Positions 36,039-46,936 of a stretch of 64,000 nucleotides of DNA are shown piece after piece; positions within the stretch are counted from its first letter, which is position 1, and the number at the start of each line of letters is the position of its first letter. The notes beneath the pieces were generated by a model, which worked only from the letters and a program-made list of their open reading frames with translations, searched no databases and was not told the DNA's origin. The translations under genes and the position numbers were made by a program. This DNA is from Adineta vaga (Eukaryota; Rotifera), in the NCBI GenBank assembly GCA_021613535.1, contig CP075495.1, positions 13,144,001-13,208,000 on the forward strand, read 5' to 3'.

Positions 36039-39000
36039 ATGGATTATCGAACTCTTGTTTCTGAAGAGAACGATACTCCCGAAGGACAAGATCAAACACT
36101 TTCACCATTCATTCAATTTGATACACAAGAAGATGAAACAAATACTGAGAAACGTAGGAAGAATAACGAATTAGTAAAATAAAACCAAAATTTTATTTTG
36201 TATTCTCTCTTCTTTAGAATCACGATGGAGTCATCAAAAAGATCTCGATGATTTCTTTGCACGTGTATATCAATATCATCAACGACATGGCTTTTTTTGT
36301 ATAGTTCTTTCCGAAATATTCGGTCTTGTGTAAGTCATTTACGATGATGTTATTCTTGTGAAAATCAAACATAATTCTCATCTTCTTTTTCATCTAATTA
36401 GACAATTTGTATTTATTGTATCATTTACTCTTCTCATTTTTCAATGTATTGATTATCCACTTTTATTTCGTTCGACTCCAGCTGCAAGAAATATTACAGA
36501 GAAAATACATTTTAATGAAGTCATTCAATCACCTCAACAATGTCTTCATCAGTAAATTGAATTTTAAAGCAAAAGCACTCATTCTAAAAGAAATCTTTTC
36601 TCTTATTTAAGTATGAGTCTATTGACTCGTCTCTGTATATTATTATCAATCATCTATTGGCTTTATCGTCTATCACGTGCTATTTACAATCTTCTTTCCT
36701 ATTTTAATATTCGAGCTTTCTATGCTCAAGCATTAGATATTAAACCAGTTAGTAAAAAAACAACGAATGAAAATAAGTTTGATTTCCTATTTTATTTTTT
36801 ATTTCACCTAGAATGATCTATTAAATATGACTTGGCATGAAGTTCAACAACGATTACTAATTGCTCAACGGACACATCATTTATGTATACATAAATCTAA
36901 TTTAACAGAATTAGATATTCACAATCGATTATTACGTTTTAAAAATTATGAAGTTGCTCTAGTTAATAAAGGAATATTACCACCAAGATTACGAATACCA
37001 TTCTTAAGTGATATGTAAGTTATTTGTATTTCGAAACGTTCTTCTTTTTTTGTTACATGAAGACTTCATGTTTAGAATTTTCTTAACAACTGGTTTTAAA
37101 TTTAATCTTCGTTTGATATTATTCTGTAAGTAATTACAATTAGCTATTGTTAATAGAGAAAGAGAGAACGAACTTTATTTAGGGGGACCATATGCACCAT
37201 TTGATCAACGATGGCATTTACGACAAGAATATAAGATCTATAGTCAACGTGAAAAATTATCTAAACAGTAAGTTTGATTTGCAAATGTTTATTTTCATAC
37301 ATGCGAATATGTTTTAGATTATCACAATTTATCTTACTATATGGTCTTGCTAATTTACTTCTATCACCATTTATATTTATCTGGCAAGTTTTAAATCTAT
37401 TCTATGGTTACACCGAAGTATGTTTCTTAAGATATTGAATGTTGATTTTATGAACGATTCTTCTTCTTCTTCTTCTTTATTTCAGCTTGTACGACGTGAA
37501 CCAGGTGTATTAGGTAGTCGTCGATGGAGTAATTATGGTCGGTTTTATTTACGACATTTTAATGAATTAGATCATTCATTGAATCAACGTTTGAACCGTG
37601 GTTATAGACCAGCTATGGGTTATATGAATTCATTCGTTAATTATAGTGTTGTTGAAATGGCTAAGTAAGATGAAAAATGATAGATGTTCATCAAAATATT
37701 TTATCTTTAATTTTAGATTTATAAGTTTTACAACTGGTGCTATCTTAGCTGTTTTAATTTTATTAACAGTCTATGATGAAGATGTTCTTAATGTTGAACA
37801 TATGTTAACCACAATTACTAGTCTTGGTGTTGTTATTGGAGTTTGTCGATCTTTAATACCAGACGAAGTAGAAACAAATCATATGTCATTTTACCAAAAT
37901 ATCTAATCATACTTTGTCTAAATAGCATGCTGTCTTTGATCCTGAACAAATGTTACAACTTGTTCTTGCACAAGTTCATTATCAACCAGATGCATGGAAA
38001 GATCGTGCACACACAGATTATGTTCAAGCGGAATTTGGACAAATGTTTCAATTGAAATATGTATGATAATCACTGGAATCAAACTCCGAATGATTTGTAT
38101 GAAAAATAATGTTTATTTTTGTTTTAGGTCTATTTTCTTGAAGAACTTCTTAGTGCATTTGTTACTCCATTGGTTTTATGTTTTCATTTACCTCGTAAAT
38201 CACTACAAATTATTGATTTCTTAAGAAATTTTACTGTTGACGTACAAGGTGTGGGTGATGTTTGTAGTTTTGCACAGTTAGATGTTGCAAAACATGGAGA
38301 TCTGAAAGTAATTTTTGTTTATCAATATTTCAATTCTGAAATACAAAACAATCTTCTTGTTTATATAGTGGTTTGCGCCGATACGTCCAAAATCAAGCAA
38401 TGAAACTGATGGTGGAATAACAAATGATGGAAAACTTGAATTATCATTAATGCATTTTCATCATACAAATCCAAATTGGCAAATGCCGAAACAATGTGAA
38501 GTTTATTTAGAAAAAATACAAGAACGAGGTAGAAAATTTATTCGTCTAGAAATATATTTTGCTTATTCATTTGATTCATTAGCTTTGGAAAATGTACACG
38601 ACTCATCGATACTTCAACAATCAATGAATGATATGCAAACACTTCAAGGCCAACGAAGTTTTTATAGTGATCCATTATGTAAGTTATTTTCTATTACAAA
38701 ATTCGGATCTTTTAATGAAAACTTTTAGCAACAACATCATTACATAATCGCTCAGTCATATCAAAACCATTGATAAATACGACTCTATATTCTCCATCAC
38801 ATACAACTGTATCCGTTCAACCGAATACGTCAATGATACAAAATAGTTGTCTAAATGGTGGTATTTCAAAAGCTGATTTACCTTATCGAAGTTTAGCACA
38901 TTTCGGTGTACTTTCAAAGTAAAGACTCTTTTATAAATTGATAAAAATTTATCTGTTCCTTTATTGATTTAGACTTCAAACACAAATGTTTGATACGACA

Positions 39001-39232
39001 GATCCTCAATCATTTATGAGTTCTTTAGCACCTCTACAAAGTTTACCTGGTACAGCGCAATTAGATATGAACGTTTCATGTTTATTTATGCATGAAGTAA
39101 GATTATGAATTTTCTTGTTCTATTGAGAAATATTCTTTTCGTTTGATTTAGTTACGTCATAAATATAAATACGGTGAATATGAAGATTTAGAACATATAA
39201 ATGAAGATCAAAATGATGAATCGAAATGTTGA
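36039..39232 (+). CDS. ATG9: autophagy-related protein 9 (lipid scramblase)
   Basis: Multi-pass membrane protein on small vesicles that seed the autophagosome. Sixteen exons: 36039-36153, 36218-36329, 36402-36551, 36612-36747, 36812-37014, 37076-37125, 37183-37267, 37318-37417, 37486-37664, 37717-37867, 37926-38060, 38128-38307, 38369-38678, 38729-38918, 38973-39096, 39152-39232; 2301 nt, 766 residues (human ATG9A 839). Core signatures: YQYHQRHGFFCIVLSEI, TWHEVQQRLLIAQ, LRIPFLSDMIFLTTGFKFNL, WGPYAPFDQRWHLRQEYK, RREPGVLGSRRWSNYGRFYL, LNRGYRPAMGYMNSF, LLSAFVTPLVLCFHLPRK and FTVDVQGVGDVCSFAQLD. ATG at 36039 is chosen because the preceding codons lie just after an acceptor-like site and resemble no known N-terminus. 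Last gene of the candidate operon. Confidence 0.94.
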
Positions 39233-39598
39233 AGAATGACAAAATATGTATTTGTTCCTCTCTTTCCTTGTGTGATGGTGTTGTGTTTTTCTTTTCTTTT
39301 TAAACTTTGTACATCAGTTGTAAATAGCAAAAGCCCAGCAAAATATACGAAGACAATGACCTAAAGTTTCTCAGCTTTTTTTCCTTCCTTTACATTGACA
39401 ATGTTTATGTGTAAAACTCCTTTTGATACTGATGATGCTATTATGTATAGTTTCAACTCTCTCTCTTCTCATAACAAGAAAAGCAATTCACCTGACTCGA
39501 GTGAGACTTCCTATCGCACATATATATATATATTTTTTCTCTTTCATTTTCCTTTTTTTTCATACTTTGAAATATAAATAAGCAAAGGTCAAATGAAA
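39233..39598. other. intergenic between convergent genes
   Basis: 3' flanks of ATG9 (+) and the CoA-transferase (-). The plus-strand frame at 39395-39577 is low-complexity and was not accepted. Confidence 0.5.
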
Positions 39599-41414
39599 TT
39601 ATTGAATAATTTTATCTTGAAGAAGTTTATCAAGTTGTTCATTGGTATAATCAAGTTCAGTTTGTAAAATTGATCGAGTATGTTCACCAAGAACTGGAGG
39701 AGCATGGCGAAGCATTGAAGATTTTTCAATATTTTCGAAATTGACTGATGGACCTGAAAGAATGAAATAATAATAATAAAGTTATCAAAGTGAGAAGAAC
39801 ACTAATCATCGCTGCTTTTTCCATAAACATTATTTTATCAATAAAACTATAATTACCAACAAGACGAATGGATTTTGTTCGATTTGGATTCTTCATTTCA
39901 AGAACTTGTTTGGAATATAGTACCTAAATGAACAACTAATTCATGTCGAAGTCATTCAATTTATGATTAACTAACTTGTTCATTTTCAAAAACACCTTTC
40001 ATATTATTGATAGGTCCAAATGGAACTTTATTTGATTTTTGAAAAAGTTCATTCCATTCAGATAAAGGTTTTTCCAAAAATCTATATACAGAACATCGTT
40101 TTATTCAAATTATCTGCATTGAATAAATCATACTTTTTTGATAAAATAGATATTAATTGTACTCGATTCGTAACACGAAGTTTATTACTTTTGAATAATT
40201 CATTTGTTACAAGTTCGGGCATATTGATAATCTATATCGGTATAGGAAAAGACTGATCATTAAAATTGTGTGGAATGAAATGAGAATAAATTACTGAACA
40301 GAGTTCTTTAAAAAATTGATCATTAGCAGCTGCAACAACGATTCGTTCACCATCTTGACATGTAAATGCTTGATAGGGAACGATAGATGTATGTGCTGTA
40401 CCATGACGTTGTGCTTCCCAGCCAGCATTCAAATAGTTCGCTGCAATATGTGAGAGAAGAGCCAACTGAAAAGAAACGCAAATCCTATGTTTTTCTTTGA
40501 AATGATTTTCTTATTTCAATAAATACTTGTGTTTCCAATAATGAACATTCAATTTTCATTCCTTTTCCACTCTTTTCGCGTTGATATAGTGCAGTAGTTA
40601 TTGCTCCGACACTTGATAAACCAGTAGCCAAATCAATAACTGCAACACCAACTTTCACAGGTTCCTAGGAACTTTGAATTTATATACAAACAACTGTTTA
40701 TAAGCGAACGTAACAAATCATTCTTACTGAACTTCCTGTAATACTCATCATTCCACCTAATGCTTGAACAACTAAATCATAACCTGGTCTTTTCGAATAA
40801 GGACCATGATTTCCATAACCTTCAATAAAATATGGAATAAATCAATTTCTTTCAAGTAAAGAAAAACCTGTTATTGAACAATAAATTAATCGATCATTAA
40901 TCGATTGTAGATCTTTATATTCTAAGCCAAATTTCTTCAGTTGACCTGGTAAATAATTTTCAATTAAAATATCACTTTTCGTCGCAAGCTATAATAATTA
41001 AAAGCCATCTAGCAAGGAATATTTTCTTTAGATAAAACTACTTCACGAATAATTGTCTGACCTTGTTGACTCATATCTATCGCAATACTTCGTTTATTTC
41101 GATTAATACTTAAAAAATATGCACTTTGATCTTCAACATATGGTGGACCCCATGTTCGTGTATCATCACCTTGTCCTTTTCAAATTCAATCAATAGATTT
41201 CAATATAGAATAGATCTATTCTTTCATTACCTGGCTTTTCAACCTTAATCACATCAGCACCATAATCAGCTAGTATCATACTAGCAAACGGACCTTTAAA
41301 TAGATTTTTGAACGACTTATTTTCATTAGAACAGATATGTTCTCTACCTGCTAAAACACGTGTTAAATCAAGGATTTTGACTCCATGTAAAGGAAGTTTA
41401 TTCACAGCTGCCAT
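39599..41414 (-). CDS. SUGCT: class III CoA-transferase, SUGCT-like
   Basis: CaiB/BAIF-family CoA-transferase; animal SUGCT moves CoA between succinyl-CoA or HMG-CoA and glutarate in mitochondria. Eleven exons: 41414-41348, 41293-41231, 41175-41042, 40988-40868, 40819-40728, 40664-40527, 40465-40295, 40231-40134, 40081-39976, 39923-39857, 39753-39599; 1212 nt, 403 residues. Signatures: [101 protein letters not shown] with the family catalytic Asp, [20 protein letters not shown] and [10 protein letters not shown]. The N-terminus ([11 protein letters not shown]) is short and lacks an obvious mitochondrial presequence, so a longer first exon or another location is possible. Intact frame. Confidence 0.9.
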
Positions 41415-41986
41415 CGTTGCGTTGAAATGATTTAACTCGAAAAGTATTGTACCTGTCTTTTACGAATGGTGTATAGAATAGAGCAATCGTCTTTTCGTTT
41501 CAAATAAAAAAGTGTGTCAGTCGTTGTCGGTCGTCGTCATCTTCTTCTTCTTGACATGAAATCAAATTCTTACATATGCAACTATTATCTCTCTATAATC
41601 AAAACAATAGGAATACACACAAAGACTATAGAAACATCTTTTTTACTTCTTCTTCTCATTCAACTTCATATAAACATGAAATGATGAATTTCAATATAAA
41701 ATAACTCAATCTGAAATTCCATTTGAAACTTGCATGTCAATAAATAAAACTCGGATGTATGCTATATTATTTCTGCATCGTACGTGTTCATATCCTGAAA
41801 ATCAAACGAGTTTTTTTATCTATTTATTTTGTTCGTTCTTGCAAAGGGTTCTCTCTCTCTCCCTCTCTTCTTATTTTACGAAGAGAAGAGAAAAACTCGA
41901 TGTGTGTATACAATCGGGCATCGATGGTGTTCTATCAATCATTTTTCTTTTATAAAAATCGACGAAGAGAGAAAGTCAAAGACGCA
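41415..41986. other. divergent upstream region
   Basis: Between the starts of SUGCT (-) and the GPR180-like gene (+). It contains a TC-rich run at about 41848-41868. Overlapping plus-strand open frames in this stretch are not supported as genes. Confidence 0.4.
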
Positions 41987-43981
41987 ATGAATTCCTTCTC
42001 GTTTATGTTCATTATTTTTGTTTATCGATTGAAGAAACTTTCAGGGAAAATAATATTTGATCAAATTGACAGCAATCTTGTACGTAACAGAATAATATTT
42101 ACTAAACATTATATTTGATGAATGTCAATATTTAGAAATGGAATTATTTAACAAAATTTTCTTTTCATCCAATTTACGGACATATTCATATAAATTTTCA
42201 TGTAAGACAAACAAAAAAACACAAGAATTTGATGAAATAATAACTCTTTTTTGTTTCTTTAGTCTATTGATAATGTTATGAAATTTTTTGTTTTCAATCA
42301 ACAAGAATGGAAAGAAATAAAAGATGATTTAGAAAAAGTTTGTGAGAAAAAAGAATTCATTCTACAACAAGATATTAATCAAACAAATGTATGGACGTTT
42401 TCATCGACATTTACAACAACAAGTCGAATGTATTTTATTATAAAGAATTGTAATTCAACTTGGAATCGAACGGTGAATATGCAGTGATTACATTTCAAAT
42501 TATTTTATTTCGAAAATTTCGTAGGATTTGTTTATTACATATCAATTGATCTTAACAAATGGAAAGAGTATATTTACAGAACATTTTTCTCATGAAGAAC
42601 GAGGTAGAACAATGTTTGATTCATTTCTTTGAAATCAATTGTTAATTTACTCATAGGATTATTAGAATTATATATTGTCAATACGATTGTGTTAACAATA
42701 ATTTTACTGATTACTACTCGATTGATTTGTAAGTAATCGATTATTGAAATACAATCAAAAACAATTTCGATGTTTTATAGATTTATTAAAAATGAAATCG
42801 TTTTTAATTATGAAATTATATTTACTTGTTATCTTATGTTCATGGTTGAATAGTTTGATTCATTTTATTCATATACTTGTATTTTCAATAACGGGAAATT
42901 CAGATGCATTTATTCTACAATTCTTATTATTTCTTGCACGATTTTTTGCTTTGATTAGTCAAATTTGTTTTCTTCTTGTTTTAATTCTTTGTGCTAAAGG
43001 CTATTGGATTATGAAGGTGAAATTAAGGAAAAGAAGTGTTATAGAAATTCTATTGATAATTCTAATTTGTATTCATGTACAAATTGTTGTTTTAATTCTT
43101 ACGACGATTGTAAGTTAATGAAAATATTGATTGTTTTATTGATTTGTTTTTGTTTTTTTCTGTTTAGTTTGGTGATCGAATATTTACTAATGAAAAGATA
43201 TTTGTTGTATGTGGATATTTACAAGTAGTCTTACATATTTTAATGGGATTTTGGTTTGTGATTTCACTTTTATCGATGAGAAAACATTCGCAAAGGAAAT
43301 TCTATTGTTTTCTCATCTTTTCGATTTGGTAAGAACAAATTGGATGATTTATCTTTTTATTTTTCTTCGATACATAGGTTTGTTCTCAATGCAATTGTTA
43401 GTTTATTGACTATTCTCGATGTTTTGCCCAATCCAGAAATAACGATTCTACGAGCGATTGAGATCTGTAATCAATTTGTCGTATACTGTGTTTTTCTGGT
43501 ATGATTCATTAAAATTTCAATTGAAATCGAAATCGAATTAAAGAAATACTTATTTCTAGTTTATTTTACGAGAAAAATCATTTTTTATACGAACCAAATT
43601 GAATCAGGTAAAACTATAAAGATCTCTATTACTATGTATTTATTTCTCGATAATAAAAGATCAATGTCACTTATATCGATCCAATAGAATCCAAACTTTC
43701 GAATGAAAATAGATCAACTCAAGAACGAATAAATGAAATTAATATATGTGAATTAACAAATTTATGTTCTGTTGATGTAAGATTTCTTTTTATCTTGTTG
43801 TATCAAAGCAATTTATGATGAATATTTATAGAATACACGAACATCAAGATATCAATATGCATTTAAATCTTCGGATCCACTTCCTCGTCTTGAACCCCGT
43901 CGAGATGTAACATTCAATTCAACATCTCAAACTTCGTTATTTCTAGTTCCACGACAAGTCATACCTATAATTCAGATATAA
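41987..43981 (+). CDS. GPR180/TMEM145-like seven-helix membrane protein
   Basis: Member of the family with a luminal GOLD-like domain followed by seven membrane helices; function poorly known. Eleven exons: 41987-42079, 42136-42201, 42263-42472, 42525-42603, 42657-42728, 42781-43109, 43168-43328, 43378-43498, 43560-43607, 43660-43776, 43832-43981; 1446 nt, 481 residues. The ectodomain (about residues 15-150) includes SGKIIFDQIDSN, TKIFFSSNLRTYSYKF and MYFIIKNCNSTWNRT with a glycosylation site. The helices follow: VNTIVLTIILLITTRLI, KLYLLVILCSWLNSLIHFIH, FLLFLARFFALISQICFLLV, VIEILLIILICIHVQIVVLI, VVLHILMGFWFVISLL, WFVLNAIVSLLTIL and FVVYCVFLFIL. The cytosolic tail is polar. The start lies on a weak signal peptide (MNSFSFMFIIFVYR), so an extra upstream exon cannot be excluded. 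Confidence 0.83.
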
Positions 43982-44090
43982 AAATTCATAATAAATACTG
44001 TTTATCTTCGTTTATTCATCTATTTTGATTTAATAAAATATTATAAAACGAAAGTTCAATATAATGAATGATCAAGTCTGTTTTACAAGA

Positions 44091-46043
44091 TCATTTACGG
44101 CTTTTTCTTGAAGATTTTTCTTTTGTTTCCGGTCTCGGTGGTCTGTCCGCTTTCCTAACGAACGAAAAAAAAATATTCATAAATATAAAATTGAAAATGT
44201 ATCAATCGTTATACTTCGAAGTAGCAGCAGTAGCAGTAGCAGGTATAAAATCAGTGTAGAGTTTATCTGGAATAGCTTTAACCGTTTTTTCGAATGTTTC
44301 TCTAAGAAAACGAAAAAAAAGAGAAACATTTTATGATTAGATAAATAGAATTTCAATCAAATACATACGGTGGTAAAAGCATTGGAGGAGGTAGTTGTTG
44401 AACAACAAGTGCTGGTCGTTTACTTGTTTGATTTGTTGGTTGTTGTGGTTTACTGCGCGATGATTTTTTCGATCTTGATTGACTTCTAGCCTTAGTTAAT
44501 TTTGCGCTTTCTTGAGGTTTAGCATCAATACTTTGATTTAAAGCATCCATATCTTCATAGTCAATAACTTCATTGTATGGATTACCTAAATTAATTGATT
44601 TCTTTGTAATAACAAAAGAAAAGAAAGAATAAATTTTACTTGGATCAGCACTTGCATGAACAGTAAAACGTTTCGGTTGTGCTTTAGGAAATGGAATTTC
44701 ATCTTTGGATTGTTTGACAATTTTAATTGCTTGTTCTAATGTTAAATAACTTGTATCAACTGGTCGATCATCTTCCGTTTTCATTTTCACACTGATTTCA
44801 AATGCTGTTTCAATACATTCAAGCTAGAAGAAAAAAGAAAGACAACTAGTAAAGATTTGAAAACAAATCGAAAAGAAATCTTCCATACTTCTTCTTCAGT
44901 TGCAATTTGAATTTTACTTTTGAAAATCTCTGCTGCATCATCAAAAATTGTATTCATTTTACTTCGAATATCTTCATAACTTTGATATTCTTTTTCGTCA
45001 AATTTATCCTCTTTTTTATTATCAGATTTTGAATTTTCACCATCACGTGGAAGACCATATGTTAAACATCTGAAATATTCATTTATTCAATTAAAATTTT
45101 CAATGGAAAATCTATATTCATACTTCGCACAATGTAATGTAAATTGTGTTAATGGTGAAATATCAATTAATTGTGGTTTATCTCCACCGAATGTAAATGC
45201 TATGACTGATTTTGCTACGCAAAATTTTTCTAATCTAACTTGAGATTTGAAATTAGGTAAATCAACGGGTAAATGTGTTGCTATTTCTATATCAAGTGGA
45301 AATTCATAACGCATCATGATTTCAGGAAATGTAAATGTTCCACTATGATTGTTATATTCCGAATGTAATTCAGTGTCTTCAATTAACGTTGCAAAACGTA
45401 ATGGTACTCCGGGTGGAAGAATAAATTCATGACCAGTCGATGGATCTTGTAAAATAAAAGCATCTTTAGGTTCACTTGCAAGTAAATCACCTTTCTCATT
45501 TTTAATACGCGATTGATATTGTTCACGACGAAGAACATTTAAACGTGCATTTTTACGTACAACAATCTTATCCCATTCATGTGTTGATGAGGCATCTTTC
45601 TTTCGAATATGTGCTGGCGTATCCGTAAGCACTCTAATCGAACGTGGCAAATCGAAACGATACAATTCAAATGTTCCTTGAAAGATCCAACAACGTTTTT
45701 TTAAAGTTGGATTTTTTGAAATTATTCGACATTCACCTTGAAACCAATCGGGTATCAAATATTTTTGTTTCGAACTTTTCGATTTTGATATTGGTGATGC
45801 TATTATTAAATAACGATCGAATAATGTTTGTAAATACATCCATTGATTTTTAATCAAATTGGTATTCCAAGTTTGTTCAATACGGATAATTTGTGGTAAT
45901 TGATAATAATCAACAAAATTATGAAAATAATATTCACCATTTTCCCACTGAAGTTTATTCAATTCTTTTATTAATTTATCTAATTTATCGTTATCATTCG
46001 ATGATAACGTTACTGAATTATTCAATATTGATGGAGACGCCAT
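44091..46043 (-). CDS. orphan 550-aa protein with basic tail
   Basis: Six exons, 46043-45124, 45069-44889, 44823-44640, 44585-44369, 44301-44215 and 44154-44091; 1653 nt, 550 residues. The large first exon looks like a folded domain: WFQGECRIISKNPTLKKRCW, FELYRFDLPRSIRVLTDTPA, FILPPGVPLRFATLIED and FPEIMMRYEFPLDIEIATHL. A central acidic, helical part follows (KKEDKFDEKEYQSYEDIRSK), then a Ser/Lys/Gln-rich linker (RSQSRSKKSSRSKPQQPTNQ) and a proline patch (QQLPPPMLLPPY). The C-terminus is strongly basic (KEKSSRKSRK). No family is named; the domain wording resembles uncharacterised ciliary or flagellar proteins, but only vaguely. The 54-nt intron 44639-44586 is a multiple of three without a stop and could be retained. 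The last two exons are inferred from splice sites only. Confidence 0.68.
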
Positions 46044-46936
46044 TTCCTTTAAAGAAAAAAGAAAGAAAACTCAATCTTGTAGTCAAGCAAAGAAAAGAAA
46101 ACCTCAAATCATAGACTATTAAGCAATCATGCATGGATACTTTTGATTAGTAATACAAGGTAAATCGACGACTCTGATTGAATCGTCTATACATCAATAT
46201 ATATCTTTCTATCTTCCTTTTTTCTCGATGTTAAATCGTTTCGGTTGATAATACACAATAAACATTGAGATGAAGGAGGAGTAAAGCATTGCGCTTCATC
46301 CAGGTTTTGACATGGATCAATAAATATATACATCTGTTATGAGAAAATAATAGACACAAAAGATAATTGTGACACACTGATGAATACGAACAAAAAAACA
46401 ACATATCTCAAGTTTTGAAGTTCAAATTAATACCAATCATCGTTATTAATCACAAAATAATTCGCTATTCTTTACTTAGTGAGATTGTTTCTTTTTTTTT
46501 ATTGAATAAGAATAAGATCAAGTTTTTTCTTTTGTCATTTCTGATCGTAATTTTATATGTTGATGATCATTCAGAATAGGTTTTAATGTTACAGTTACAT
46601 GCGCGCATACATACGTACGTGAGCCAGATATATATATATGTATATTTCTTTGAGAGACGAAAAAAAGAAGAAGAAGAAGAAGAAGGCTCAGATAAATTTG
46701 AAGAAATAAAAAAAATACGCCAGAACAGAACAAAAGATGAAAAAAAGAAGTAGAAGAGAAGAAACAAGGAAGACAATTCTGTTTATGTATATTATTGATG
46801 TTAGTAATCGTCGTCATGGATATCGTATAATAACGAAGAAAATAGAAATGAATATAATCTCACAGATGATATTCGAATAATAATTTAAAAAAAACGAGAA
46901 GAGAAACAGAATCATCAAAACCGATTTTTTGTTTGT
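46044..46936. other. intergenic, low complexity
   Basis: Between CUL3 (3' end) and the upstream side of the orphan gene. It contains GAAGAAGAAG runs (46664-46684) and a (TA)n run at 46629-46640. Minus-strand frames at 46518-46817 are read-throughs of these repeats and were not accepted. Confidence 0.5.

Larger units (their letters stand above)
31349..39232 (+). other. candidate spliced-leader operon: MRPL10-UBE2G2-METTL17-ATG9
   Basis: Four plus-strand genes with gaps of 114 nt (32394-32507), 112 nt (33303-33414) and 144 nt (35895-36038). Each downstream ATG is preceded by an acceptor-like site with no matching donor in the gap: TTTTCAG directly before the UBE2G2 ATG, CTTTTAG 8 nt before that of METTL17, and ATTCTTCTAG (ending about 35975) before that of ATG9. 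Spliced-leader trans-splicing of polycistronic transcripts is known in bdelloid rotifers. The operon call itself is inference from spacing and sites. Confidence 0.55.

Noticed and set aside
46518-46817. Ser/Phe/Leu-rich minus-strand frames
   Set aside because: They translate a GAAGAAG tract in two frames; both look alike only because of the repeat.
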